Assembly: GCA_040006675.1 (NCBI GenBank)
Contig: JBDTWM010000047.1
Span: 1-19,272, forward strand
Length of the DNA: 19,272 bases
Source of the DNA: Austwickia sp040006675
GTDB lineage: Bacteria; Actinomycetota; Actinomycetes; Actinomycetales; Dermatophilaceae
Reading direction: 5' to 3'
Shown piece after piece: positions 8,406 through 16,022 of the stretch. The notes beneath the pieces were generated by a model, which saw only the letters and a list, made by a program, of their open reading frames with translations, was not told the origin of the DNA and ran no database searches. Position numbers and translations under genes: made by a program. How positions within the stretch are numbered: the first letter of the stretch is position 1; each line of letters opens with the position of its first letter.

Positions 8406-8766
8406 CAATCCGCTCCTCAGGGCGTCGATCGGGGCGAGCCGGGCTGCCCCCCAACGATGATCAGCTCCTATGGCGCTCCCCGCCGCGATCCGGCGGCGGC
8501 TGGCCCGGACGAGCCGGAGACGTGCACCGCGGAGCGACGCAGCCACCTGCCCTTCGAAGCCAGGGGTTGATAGTAGTGTCGTCCCTCGGGGTAAGACGAA
8601 CCGCTCTCGGTGTGCGCGCGGTATCTGTCTGTTCGCCGTGAGAGCGCCAAAGAAGGGTCGCGCCCACCGCTGGGATGCGCACCTCATGGCATTCGCACAG
8701 CCGCGACAGCGCCGTCTTGAGCCAAGGTTGTCTCCTGACCACGGGGGTCATGCGGAGGCAGAACTC
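8406..8766. promoter_or_regulatory. Divergent intergenic region (361 bases)
   Basis: This gap lies between the divergent lipoprotein and serine hydrolase starts. Reading frames run across it in both directions, but their translations are arginine-rich and without family resemblance, so I treat it as non-coding. A candidate plus-strand promoter is TTGATA (8567-8572) with TAAGAC (8592-8597), a 19-base spacer that is longer than ideal. No strong palindrome was seen. Confidence 0.35.
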
Positions 8767-9774
8767 GTGGAACGGGGGGACGTGGACCGAGGGGCGAGGG
8801 GGCAGCTGCGGCGCCGGGCGGCCAAGACGGGCCGACGCGAGGCTGTCGGAGGTCTCGCGGCGGCCGTCGCCGGCGTGGGCCTGATCGCGGTGCTGGAGCA
8901 CGGCCCGGCCGTCGCTATCGTGCCCACGGTCGCACAGCCCTCGGCGACAGCCGCCATCACGGCCGCAATGCCGACTACCACATCGACGGTGGCGCCCACC
9001 TCGTCCGCGACGGCCCTGGCTGCGGTGAGTGCGTCGACCCCGCTCGCGATCACCGGGGCCCGCCAAGCGGCGGCCACCGCGGCAGCTTCGTACGCCTCGT
9101 CCCACGGCTGGACGACCGGCATCGCGATCGTCGACCTGCAGACCGGGGCGACGACGACGGCGGGCGACCCGAACGCGCTGTTCCCCGCAGAATCGACGGT
9201 CAAGGTTCTGCTCGCAGCCCGTATCCTCACCGACGGCGAGATGACCGGCGACGTCGCCGCCGCGGCGCACGAGATGATCGTAGCCTCCGACGATGCGAGC
9301 GCCGACGTCCTGTACGACATGGGCGGTGGGGACGGTGCCGTCGCGTGGACCGAATCCCACTACGGGATCCCGGGGCTCGGCGACGGCCCGGCGAACGGCG
9401 CAGGGGAGTGGGGCAGCACCCAGGTGACAGCCCTCGGGATGGCCCGCTTCCTCGCGGCCGCCGACGACGACCCGGTCGCGGGACCGTGGCTGAACTCGAC
9501 GATGGCCCAGATGCAGCCGACGGCGGCGGACGGGACCAATCAGCTGTTCGGCATCGCGGCGGCGGCGCCCGGGTCGGCGGTCAAGCAGGGTTGGGGCGGC
9601 GACGTGCCCGGAATGAACGCCGAGACGACTCCGAGCATCGGGTACGTCGACGGGCGCTACGCGATCGCCATCTACACCCTGCACACCCCGACGGTGTCGC
9701 AGAGCGCGTCCGCCGCGATCGTGACCACTCAGGCGCAGCTTCTGCTGCCCGGCGGCCACGTGCCCGACCTCTGA
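8767..9774 (+). CDS. Membrane-anchored serine hydrolase, class A beta-lactamase-like fold
   Basis: Predicted 335 residues: a short basic N-terminus, one hydrophobic signal-anchor (about 26-53), a Thr/Ala/Ser-rich linker (about 55-100) and an extracytoplasmic hydrolase domain (about 105-330). Catalytic motifs are recognisable but divergent. S143-TVK146 fits SxxK with S143 as nucleophile, S174-DD stands where SxN is expected, and K273-Q-G replaces KTG. These fit the beta-lactamase/D,D-peptidase superfamily, as in many actinobacterial hydrolases annotated only as serine hydrolase. I see no clear Glu166-type omega loop, so antibiotic hydrolysis should not be assumed; peptidoglycan or other amide/ester turnover is possible. 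GTG at 8767 is chosen because GGAGG lies eight bases upstream. Earlier in-frame starts (e.g. ATG 8686) add an Arg-rich stretch unlike a protein N-terminus. Confidence 0.75.
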   Translation: MERGDVDRGARGQLRRRAAKTGRREAVGGLAAAVAGVGLIAVLEHGPAVAIVPTVAQPSATAAITAAMPTTTSTVAPTSSATALAAVSASTPLAITGARQAAATAAASYASSHGWTTGIAIVDLQTGATTTAGDPNALFPAESTVKVLLAARILTDGEMTGDVAAAAHEMIVASDDASADVLYDMGGGDGAVAWTESHYGIPGLGDGPANGAGEWGSTQVTALGMARFLAAADDDPVAGPWLNSTMAQMQPTAADGTNQLFGIAAAAPGSAVKQGWGGDVPGMNAETTPSIGYVDGRYAIAIYTLHTPTVSQSASAAIVTTQAQLLLPGGHVPDL

Positions 9775-9806
9775 CGGCCGTCAGCGCGGCCGGGCTGACG
9801 GCCGTC
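9773..9806. terminator. 13-bp perfect stem-loop between convergent genes
   Basis: GACGGCCGTCAGC (9773-9785) and GCTGACGGCCGTC (9794-9806) are exact reverse complements around an 8-base loop. The first arm overlaps the TGA of the serine hydrolase gene, and the universal stress protein gene ends 31 bases beyond on the other strand. The position fits a shared bidirectional transcription terminator. There is no U-tract, which is common for terminators in high-GC actinobacteria. Confidence 0.7.
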
Positions 9807-9836
9807 GCCGGCCCGGCTCGGGGCGAGCTGTCCCCG

Positions 9837-10718
9837 TCACCGACCCCGGACGACGATCGTCGGAACCTTCGACAGCTGGGCCAGCTTGCGACTCGTCGAG
9901 CCCAGCAGGAGACCCGCGAACCCGCCTCGTCCACGGCTACCGACGACGACCAGCGAGGAGGTCTCTGTCGCCGCGGTCAAGGCGTCGATGGGTCGATCGG
10001 AGGAGACGACCGGCTCGATCGTCACGCCGTCGGTCCCGCCCAGCTTGCTGAGCGCCTCGTCGATGTCCTGTCGGCCTTCCTCCAGCAGCTCCTCCTCGGT
10101 GAGGGTGAGCGCGAGGATGCTGGTCATGCGCATATAGGCAGCCACGTCGACGGCGTGCACGGCCCTCACCGGCACCCCGAGGGAGCGCGCGCTGTCGATG
10201 GCGAAGGAGAGCGCGCGCATCGAGTCGTCCCCGATGTCGACACCCACGGCGATGTCACTCAGGTGCGGGGGCTTGGCCTCGTCGGGCACGATCGCCACCG
10301 GGCCCGTCGCGTAGGTGACCACGTCGTCCGAGGTCGATCCGAGAAGCATGCCGGCCATCGCGCCGACGCCGCGCGTGCCCACCACGACGAGCGAGGCGTC
10401 CTTGGACGCTTCGACCAGCGTGTGGGAGGCCGTCCCGGTGATCGCCACGGCGACGACATCAAGCTCAGGGTGCTTGTCCAGGAGGCGCTCCCGCTCGGTG
10501 TCCAGGTGCTCCTGGGCCACCTTGCGTAGGCCGTCGTCATAGGTCGCCGAGTCACGGCGCGCGACGCGGGAGGGGAAGGGCCGGACGGTTCCGACCAGGG
10601 TCAGACCTTTCCCGGTGCCCCAGGCCCAGGCGGCGGCCCATTCGACAGCAGCGCTCGCGGGACGCGATCCGTCGGAACCCACAACGACGCGATCGGCGCT
10701 CTGTAGGGCTGTGCTCAT
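9837..10718 (-). CDS. Tandem-domain universal stress protein (UspA family)
   Basis: A predicted cytoplasmic protein of 293 residues with two Usp domains, about 8-150 and 156-293. Both start with the typical strand (RVVVGSDGS and IAVGVDIGDDS) and end with the ATP-binding glycine loop: GTRGVGAMAGMLLGSTS in the first and GSRGRGGFAGLLLGSTS in the second. Both match the G-2x-G-9x-G(S/T) pattern, so both halves are likely nucleotide-binding. Tandem Usps of about 290 residues are common in actinobacteria, where many respond to hypoxia, NO or stationary phase. The ATG start has GGGAGGG immediately upstream; an earlier in-frame start adds 11 residues without a better ribosome site. I saw no convincing DosR-type box upstream. 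It converges with the serine hydrolase gene. Confidence 0.92.
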   Translation of the reverse strand: MSTALQSADRVVVGSDGSRPASAAVEWAAAWAWGTGKGLTLVGTVRPFPSRVARRDSATYDDGLRKVAQEHLDTERERLLDKHPELDVVAVAITGTASHTLVEASKDASLVVVGTRGVGAMAGMLLGSTSDDVVTYATGPVAIVPDEAKPPHLSDIAVGVDIGDDSMRALSFAIDSARSLGVPVRAVHAVDVAAYMRMTSILALTLTEEELLEEGRQDIDEALSKLGGTDGVTIEPVVSSDRPIDALTAATETSSLVVVGSRGRGGFAGLLLGSTSRKLAQLSKVPTIVVRGR

Positions 10719-10807
10719 CGTCCCTCCCGGGATGTTGGTGCAGGTCGACAACCCTGCGTGTCAGGTCAGCTTACGACGCTTAACCCGACCGAAGGGTCAC
10801 TTAATCG

Positions 10808-11020
10808 TCAGATCGTCGGGACCTCCCGGGGCGGCAACGTCACGACGCCCCTCCACTGATGTCCGGGATGCCCGGCTCCTTTCACGGTCCCCGAGACCAC
10901 GTTCGCGGCCCTCGAGGCGGTTGCTCGCGCGCTGAGGGGGGCGACGTCGCGCGGCAGCCGGACGCGAACGTCGTCGTCGTCGTCGTCGTCGAGGAAACAC
11001 TCGCCTGCCTCTGGACTCAT
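10808..11020 (-). CDS. Possible small hypothetical protein with a seven-Asp run
   Basis: A 70-codon frame reading MSPEAGECFLDDDDDDD followed by VRVRLPRDVAPL and a basic, Gly-rich tail. I do not recognise it. In favour: GC-rich third positions and GGGG some seven bases before the ATG; longer in-frame ATGs lie at 11032 and 11038. Against: the heptamer of Asp comes from a simple GTC repeat, and high GC makes open frames common by chance. It would diverge from the ROK gene and run towards the Usp start. Confidence 0.28.
   Translation of the reverse strand: MSPEAGECFLDDDDDDDVRVRLPRDVAPLSARATASRAANVVSGTVKGAGHPGHQWRGVVTLPPREVPTI
10970..10990. repeat. Trinucleotide repeat (GTC)7
   Basis: Seven perfect copies of GTC, read as GAC (Asp) on the minus strand. 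A simple tandem repeat that could vary in copy number by slippage. Confidence 0.9.
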
Positions 11021-11132
11021 CCGTATCCCCATGCGCATCGGCCGCCGCGACAGCGCCGGGCGCCCGACCGACGGTGCAAGGCGCTACCGTCAAGGCAGTC
11101 TGTCTGGGGTTTCGGAAGAAGTGAGGTGGGCC

Positions 11133-12188
11133 GTGCGCGAGTCGTCCGTTCCGGGGTCCGGGTCCGAGTCGTCGCAGCTGCGGGGTGGGCCATCGGCTCT
11201 GGAGGGAGGCGGCGCGGCCGACGGGTTGGTGCTCGCGGTCGACATCGGGGGTACGAAGATCGCCGCTGGGCTCGTCGACGGACGCGGATGCGTCAGCGGG
11301 CGTTCTACGGTGACGACTCCAGCGGAGGGCGCGCAGGCGGTGCTCGCGGCGGCCATCGAGCTGGGCCGTTCCGTCTGCGACGCGGCCGGGGTTTCGCCCG
11401 TCGCCGTGGGCGTCGGGTCGGTGGGGGTGATCGACGCCCGGCGCGGTGTCGTCACGCAGGTGGCGGACGCGCCGCCTGGTTGGGTCGGGACGGACGTGGC
11501 CGGGGCGTTGCGCGCGGCCTTCGGGGTGCCCTCCTTCGCGATCAACGACGCGCATGCGCACGGGCTTGGTGAGGCGCGTTTCGGCGCCGGTCAGGGTGTG
11601 TCGAGCCTGCTGGTCGTGGTGGTCGGAACGAGGGTCGGCGGGGCGCTCCTGCGCGATGGCCGACTGGTCAGCGGTGGGCACTTCGCCGCGGGGCAGCTGG
11701 GGCACTTGCCCGTCCCGGAGGCTGCGGGCGTGGCCTGTCCGTGTGGCCGGGAGGGTCACGCGGAGGCCGTCGCGTCGGGTCACGGGATCGTGAACGAGTT
11801 CCGGCGTGCGGCCGCCGCGCGTGGCGCGGGCGACCGGCCCGACTACGCGGTCGACGACGCGCGGTCGGTTTCACAGAAGGCCCGGGAATTCTCCGCGGTC
11901 GGCGAACTGGCCAAGGCCGTACTGAATCGTTCGGGTCACGCGCTCGGCCGGTCGATCGGGATGGTGCTCAACATGTGCGACCCGGACCTGGTGATCCTGA
12001 CCGGCGGTGTCGCGGAGAACAGCGCGGTGTGGGCTCGGGGCGTCGCCGCGGGCATCGCGCGCGAGGCGCTGCCGTGGGTGGCGGATTGTCGCGTCTCGGT
12101 GGCCCGCCTCGGCGCGGACGCGGCGCTGATCGGAGCAGCTGCCGAGGCCCGCGATCGCGCGCTCCTCTCGCAGGGCCTCGCCGGCTGA
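11133..12188 (+). CDS. ROK-family sugar kinase with altered zinc motif
   Basis: Predicted 351-residue cytoplasmic kinase/regulator of the ROK family. The ATP phosphate loop is VDIGGTK (37-42), followed by a second glycine motif GSVGVID (95-101). The catalytic-base region is IND (N138, D139), then GTRVGGALL (166-173). The zinc motif reads H191 ... CPCGREGHAE, so C202 and C204 are kept but the third cysteine of the usual CxCGxxGC is H209, followed by E211. ADP-side glycines are at LTGGVAE (289-295). No DNA-binding helix-turn-helix precedes it, so it is a kinase-type rather than NagC/XylR-type ROK. The sugar (glucose, N-acetylmannosamine or other) cannot be read from the sequence. GTG at 11133 is chosen for GAGG six bases upstream; GTG 11121 and ATG 11031 are possible. 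The first 30 residues are low-complexity and unlike the family. Confidence 0.85.
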   Translation: MRESSVPGSGSESSQLRGGPSALEGGGAADGLVLAVDIGGTKIAAGLVDGRGCVSGRSTVTTPAEGAQAVLAAAIELGRSVCDAAGVSPVAVGVGSVGVIDARRGVVTQVADAPPGWVGTDVAGALRAAFGVPSFAINDAHAHGLGEARFGAGQGVSSLLVVVVGTRVGGALLRDGRLVSGGHFAAGQLGHLPVPEAAGVACPCGREGHAEAVASGHGIVNEFRRAAAARGAGDRPDYAVDDARSVSQKAREFSAVGELAKAVLNRSGHALGRSIGMVLNMCDPDLVILTGGVAENSAVWARGVAAGIAREALPWVADCRVSVARLGADAALIGAAAEARDRALLSQGLAG

Positions 12189-12351
12189 AGCGCTCACAAC
12201 CGCCCCGCCCCAGACCAACGACGCCAGTGGAGCGTGCGTCCGCCGGCGCGTGGCGCACCCCGCCGAGTGTGCCCCTTCTACGACCTCGACGCGCATCGTG
12301 TGGGTCGCGTCGCGATCCTTCGCGTGCGGTGTTGAGGCGGCGGGTTGGCGG

Positions 12352-13749
12352 CTAGCCGCGGCGGGTGAGCCAGGCCCGCACGCCGTGGGGGGCGTTCACC
12401 GTGACCCGTCGGGGGTGGGCGGCATCGCGTTCGGCCGCGTCGTCGGCCTCCTCCTGCGCTGCCGCGTCTTCGGCCGCCACCACCACGGCGATCGGTGGGG
12501 TGAGCCGGGCGCCGTCGCGGACCAAGGGATGGGCGTCTAGCCGTGGGGTGATCGTGCCGATCTGGCGGGGCACCGGACGGTCCTGGCGGCCTCGGGAGAG
12601 CTTGCGTGCCGAATCGGTGAGCGCGGAACCGCCGTCGATGAGCCCGGGGAACATGTCGTCGCCCGACAGGTAGTGCCACACCGTGTTCGCCACCGCGAGA
12701 AACGGCACTGTGAACAGCGCACCCGGGAGGCCGCCGATGAACCCGCCCGTGGTCACACCGAGGATCACCGCGAGCGGGTGCAGGCTGACCGCCTTGCCCA
12801 TGAGGTATGGGCTCAGCAGGTTCCCCTCCAACTGGTGTACGGCCAGCACGATGATCAGCATGGTCACCGCCACGCTGACACTCTTCGTGACCAGCGCCAC
12901 AACGACTACCAGCACCCCGGAAAGAAGCGCGCCCAAGATCGGGATGAAGCACATCACGAAGACGATGGCCGTGAGCGGGAGCACGAACGGGAGTCCCAGC
13001 AGCCACGCGCCTGCTCCGATGCCGGCCGCGTCAACGCCCGCGACGACGATCTGCATCTTGGCGTATGTGCCCAGGGTGACCCAGCCGCGCCGGAACGCCT
13101 CGTGCACGTCGCGGCGGTACCCCGCCGGCAGCCGCTCCACGAACCAGCACCACAGACGATCGCCCTCGGCGAGCATGAAGAACGTCGCGACCAGGGTAAG
13201 GATCGCTCCGGTGAGGAACCCGGTGACCGTCGATCCCGCCCGCAGCACCTCCTGCGTGAGCACTCCCGAGTTGTCGGTCAGCCACCCCTGCACCTGGGTG
13301 AGGGCCTGCTGGATCTGCTCGTGGCCCACCGGCAGCGGCGAGTTCACCAGCATGTCCTCCAGGCGCTGCAGCCCGTCGGCCGTGCTGAAGCGCAGCCCGG
13401 TCACGCCGCTGGCGAACTGCGCGCCAGCCACCCAGACCAGCCAGCTCAGCGCACCGAGGAGGACGAGTAGGCAGGCCCCCGCGGCTCCGTGACGCGGTAG
13501 GCGCAGTCGGTGGTTGAAGAGGGTCTGCACGGGCATGAGCAGGCCCGCGAGGAGCACCCCCAGCGCGACCGGCACGAGCACGGCGGCCACGAGCGTGTAG
13601 ACCTGCCCGAACAGCCAGGCGGTGGCCGCGAGTAGCAGCGCAGTGCCACAGCCCCACCAGAGCAGCCGCAATCGGGCGTGCGCGGACCATGTCGAGCGGG
13701 GCTGGACTCCCTGCTCGACGGTCTGCGCGTTTGTGACGTCACCGGCCAT
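12352..13749 (-). CDS. AI-2E family transporter (TqsA/YdiK/PerM-like permease)
   Basis: A predicted polytopic membrane protein of 465 residues. Two hydrophobic hairpins lie near the N-terminus (LLLAATAWLFGQVYTLVAA and LLVLLGALSWLVWVAG). A soluble amphipathic stretch (about 120-170) comes next, then further spans with the family-type segment FVMCFIPILGALLSG. HQLEGNLLSPYLMGKAVSLHP follows and closes the PF01594-like core. The C-terminal about 90 residues are polar, Ala/Asp/Glu-rich and probably cytoplasmic. Members have been linked to autoinducer-2 export, ion/proton antiport or unknown cargo, so substrate is not assigned. It starts about 37 bases after the chelatase stop on the same strand, so co-transcription is possible. 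ATG 13749 is used; GTG 13758 is an in-frame alternative and neither has a strong ribosome site. Confidence 0.9.
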   Translation of the reverse strand: MAGDVTNAQTVEQGVQPRSTWSAHARLRLLWWGCGTALLLAATAWLFGQVYTLVAAVLVPVALGVLLAGLLMPVQTLFNHRLRLPRHGAAGACLLVLLGALSWLVWVAGAQFASGVTGLRFSTADGLQRLEDMLVNSPLPVGHEQIQQALTQVQGWLTDNSGVLTQEVLRAGSTVTGFLTGAILTLVATFFMLAEGDRLWCWFVERLPAGYRRDVHEAFRRGWVTLGTYAKMQIVVAGVDAAGIGAGAWLLGLPFVLPLTAIVFVMCFIPILGALLSGVLVVVVALVTKSVSVAVTMLIIVLAVHQLEGNLLSPYLMGKAVSLHPLAVILGVTTGGFIGGLPGALFTVPFLAVANTVWHYLSGDDMFPGLIDGGSALTDSARKLSRGRQDRPVPRQIGTITPRLDAHPLVRDGARLTPPIAVVVAAEDAAAQEEADDAAERDAAHPRRVTVNAPHGVRAWLTRRG

Positions 13750-13786
13750 GGCACACACCGTACGGATGTGGTGTCCTCCGTGCGAC

Positions 13787-14623
13787 TCAACGAACCCCGT
13801 TGTTCACCTGAACTGCCCGGCAGCGGGCCAGGACGGCGGCGGCCAGCAGTCGGGTGGCGCCATCCGGGCGGGACGCCAGCAGCGGCGCCGTGACCACGTC
13901 GGCTCCGCACGCGGCCACTTTGTCGGCGAGCACGCCGGGAGCGAGAAGGTGGGTGGCCACGATCACCCGGCCCACGCCTGCGTGCGCGCGGGCCGCGGCA
14001 ACCGCGTCGGGAAGGAGAGGCTCGGCGGCGCGCAGGTACGCAGGGCGCGTGGGCCAACCGGTCCGTCGCGAGAAGGCCTCGGCCACCCGGTCGATCTCGG
14101 CGGGCACGCGGGGGTCGGAGCTGCCCGCGGCGGCCAAGATGACCTGATCGCCCGGCCGCGGTGCGCCGGCGGCCGCACGGCACCGCGCCGCCAGCACCTC
14201 GACGACCTCCGCACCGGCCCCGAGAGGGGACGCGACGAGGACGCCGGGTCGGGAGGCGGCGACCCCGCCCAGATCCACGCGGGTGTGATAGCCCCGGACC
14301 AGCAGCAGCGGCACCAGGACGACCGGAGGTGGGACGACCGGATGTAGGACGATCCCGTCGGCGATGACGGCCAGCACGCGGTCGGGGGTGGGGGGCTGCA
14401 CATCGACGTACGCGGCCCGCACGGACACCTCAGCTGACGTCCCCCAGGGGCCGGCCCGCGCCGCATGAGCGGTGAGGCGGCGCACGGCCGCGACCAGACC
14501 CCCGACCGCGGCGCGCCCCCGGGGGTCCGCCGTGCCGTGGGCGCAGACGACCAGAAGCGTCGGCGACGGGGAGTCCGGTGACGGTTCGACGCGGCTGGCC
14601 GACGGCGCGGGCCTCACCGGCAT
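13787..14623 (-). CDS. Sirohydrochlorin chelatase, CbiX-like
   Basis: Predicted 278-residue cytoplasmic chelatase inserting iron or cobalt into sirohydrochlorin for siroheme or cobalamin. The first half has the metal-site histidine H29 in VVCAHGTADPRG, then AYVDVQPPTPDRVL and VVLVPLLLVRGYHTRVDL with the second histidine H113. This is the standard CbiX pair. The second half repeats the fold in degenerate form: AAAGSSDPRV has lost the histidine, while ATHLLAPGVLADKV is kept. That is the usual state of the two-domain actinobacterial proteins. ATG 14623 lies inside a short upstream frame (14614-14748) that reads as a broken dehydrogenase, so the start could have been reset by that deletion. Whether the product is siroheme or cobalamin is not shown here; no cys or cob genes are adjacent. 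Confidence 0.85.
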   Translation of the reverse strand: MPVRPAPSASRVEPSPDSPSPTLLVVCAHGTADPRGRAAVGGLVAAVRRLTAHAARAGPWGTSAEVSVRAAYVDVQPPTPDRVLAVIADGIVLHPVVPPPVVLVPLLLVRGYHTRVDLGGVAASRPGVLVASPLGAGAEVVEVLAARCRAAAGAPRPGDQVILAAAGSSDPRVPAEIDRVAEAFSRRTGWPTRPAYLRAAEPLLPDAVAAARAHAGVGRVIVATHLLAPGVLADKVAACGADVVTAPLLASRPDGATRLLAAAVLARCRAVQVNNGVR

Positions 14624-14748
14624 GGCTCGAGCACGTAGGCGGTCGCGAACCGGCAGTCGAGCGCCGCAGCGTCGGCGAGGCAGGTGGGCTCGGGAAGTTC
14701 CGTCACGACGGGCGCCTGACCGTAGGCCGCGTAGACCACCGCGCGCAT
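14614..14748 (-). pseudogene. Remnant of a zinc-dependent alcohol dehydrogenase (internal deletion)
   Basis: A 44-codon frame with ribosome site GGAAGG before its ATG. It begins MRAVVYAAYGQAPVVTELPE, a textbook start of MDR zinc alcohol dehydrogenases. After PTC it continues with DAAALDCRFATAY, which resembles the family segment AAALGCRFATAYRA normally found about 120-130 residues further on, just before the NAD-binding fold. The zinc-binding region between the two is missing and the frame ends soon after. The simplest reading is one in-frame-looking internal deletion plus loss of the 3' part. It overlaps the first ten bases of the chelatase gene. A retained role as a short leader peptide for the chelatase is possible but unsupported. 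Confidence 0.7.
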
Positions 14749-14811
14749 GCCGCACCTTCCTCACATCTCGCCGTTGCCGCCACCTGGCGCCATCCTGCCA
14801 TCGCGGACGAC

Positions 14812-14842
14812 TTGCCGATCAGGCTAAGGCCGGAAGTAGAAT
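14812..14842 (+). promoter_or_regulatory. Candidate promoter of dodecin
   Basis: TTGCCG (14812-14817) and TAGAAT (14837-14842) are good housekeeping hexamers with a 19-base spacer, slightly long. A start near 14849 would give a leader of about 55 bases before the dodecin ATG. Confidence 0.5.
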
Positions 14843-14904
14843 CGCCAACCCTGAGGCGAAACATCGCCCGCGTCACACGCCGTCTCCCACGGAAGGCCTT
14901 CACC

Positions 14905-15111
14905 ATGCCCGGACGTAGCTACCGCCTCCTGGAGATCGTCGGCACCTCCGCCAACGGTGTCGACGAAGCGATCACCAACGGCATCGCCGACGCCCGCCAG
15001 GAAGGTCGCCAGCTCAACTGGTTCCAGGTGGTCGAGATCCGCGGCCACATCCAGGACAACGGGGTCGCGCACACCCAGGTCACGATGAAGCTCGGGTACC
15101 GGGACGCGTGA
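14905..15111 (+). CDS. Dodecin family flavin-binding protein
   Basis: Predicted small cytoplasmic protein of 68 residues, the usual dodecin length. It has the family order: a first strand YRLLEIVGTS, a helix GVDEAITNGIADA, then LNWFQVVEIRGHI and HTQVTMKLGYR. W39 is the tryptophan that stacks on flavin in the dodecamer. Dodecins store or buffer FMN, or riboflavin in archaea; in mycobacteria and Streptomyces FMN and possibly CoA are bound. The ATG is preceded by GGAAGG eight bases upstream. It is monocistronic and converges with panC. It sits beside the CoA-precursor operon, which is suggestive given reported CoA binding by some dodecins, but adjacency alone is weak evidence. Confidence 0.95.
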   Translation: MPGRSYRLLEIVGTSANGVDEAITNGIADARQEGRQLNWFQVVEIRGHIQDNGVAHTQVTMKLGYRDA

Positions 15112-15170
15112 CCGGGGACCTGGGATCCTCGCGCTTCAAGCTCTTCGGAGCGGGCGTCGAACCGCGTGAA

Positions 15171-16022
15171 TCAGGGGCGAGGGGCCAGGACCAGGTTGTC
15201 GATCAGGCGCGGAGGCCCGACGCGGACCGCCAGTGAGGCCAGCGCGCCACGGCCCGGCGCGACCTGATCCAGTTCGGTGAGCGTGTCGACGTCGGCGATG
15301 CTGACGTAGACGACCGTTGCACGCGGCTCCGCGTCGAGCACTCGCAGCATCTCCCGCCGCAGTGAGTCGCCGCTGGTCTCGCCCGCGTGCCAGGCGGCGT
15401 CGGTGGCGCGCAGCGCACGGATCAGTACGCCGGCCGCCTCGCGGTCACCGCCCTTCAGGTAGGCGTTGCGACTGCTCATCGCCAGCCCGTCGCGTTCTCG
15501 GACGGTCGGGCAGATGACCACCTCGACCGGCATCCCCAGGTCGGTCACCATCTTGCGCAGCACGACGCACTGCTGAGCATCCTTCTGCCCGACATAGACG
15601 CTGGTCGGTTGCACGGCGTTGAGCAGGACGTTCACGACGGTGGCGACGCCGCGGAAATGCCCCGGCCGGGAGGCCCCCTCGAGCACCTCGGTCACGGAAC
15701 CGACGTCGACGTAGGTGTCGAACCCGGGGGGGTAGACGTCCTCGATCCGGGGCGTCCACACCAGATCGCAGCCTTCGGCCTCCAGCAGGGCGAGGTCGCG
15801 GTCGAGATCGCGCGGGTACGTCGCGAGGTCTTCTGCCGGCCCGAATTGCGTGGGATTGACAAAGATGGACGCCGCCACGGGGCCACGCTCGGCCTTGGCC
15901 TGCCGCACGAGGCTCAGATGCCCTTCGTGCAGGTATCCCATCGTCGGCACGAGGGCGAGCGCGTCGAATGGGGCCACTCCTACGACCCTGCGCAGGTCGG
16001 CCCGGGTCGTCACGACTTTCAC
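15171..16022 (-). CDS. panC: Pantothenate synthetase
   Basis: Predicted 283-residue cytoplasmic ligase joining pantoate and beta-alanine with ATP to make pantothenate. The nucleotidyltransferase signature is clear: PTMGYLHEGHLSLV, with H32 and H35 as the HIGH-type pair. Then come FVNPTQFGPAEDLATYPR, the pantoate-site region PGHFRGVATVV, and the KMSKS-equivalent MSSRNAYL. The usual GEKDYQQ segment appears as GQKDAQQ, a mild variant. Length and domain order are normal. The GTG start overlaps the panB TGA as GTGA, so the two are translationally coupled, and it is the last gene of panD-panB-panC. A larger frame reading upstream through panB to 17003 is an out-of-register continuation and not the real protein. 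Confidence 0.96.
   Translation of the reverse strand: MKVVTTRADLRRVVGVAPFDALALVPTMGYLHEGHLSLVRQAKAERGPVAASIFVNPTQFGPAEDLATYPRDLDRDLALLEAEGCDLVWTPRIEDVYPPGFDTYVDVGSVTEVLEGASRPGHFRGVATVVNVLLNAVQPTSVYVGQKDAQQCVVLRKMVTDLGMPVEVVICPTVRERDGLAMSSRNAYLKGGDREAAGVLIRALRATDAAWHAGETSGDSLRREMLRVLDAEPRATVVYVSIADVDTLTELDQVAPGRGALASLAVRVGPPRLIDNLVLAPRP

Larger units (their letters stand above)
10719..11132. promoter_or_regulatory. Divergent intergenic region between Usp and ROK kinase
   Basis: This 414-base gap holds both promoters and one questionable small reading frame (10808-11020, minus). For the ROK gene, TACCGT at 11085-11090 is a possible -10 hexamer, leaving a leader of about 40 bases. For the Usp gene the minus strand reads GTAAGCT about 40 bases upstream of the ATG, a weak -10 candidate. 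A GTC repeat lies at 10970-10990. Confidence 0.35.

Noticed and set aside
8406..8687. 94-residue N-terminal extension of the lipoprotein
   Set aside because: It would push the signal sequence far inside the protein; ATG 8405 has GAGGAG at ideal distance.
8470..8766. N-terminal extension of the serine hydrolase
   Set aside because: Arg-rich translation without signal-peptide character; GGAGG eight bases before GTG 8767 gives a better start.
10735..10830. DosR-type or other stress box upstream of the universal stress protein
   Set aside because: Only a short ACCC/GGGT inverted element is visible; no match to the known DosR consensus by eye.
12348..12359. Palindrome GCGGCTAGCCGC at the end of the AI-2E permease gene as a terminator
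   Set aside because: The stem is only four pairs once a loop is allowed, and GC-rich short palindromes are frequent here.
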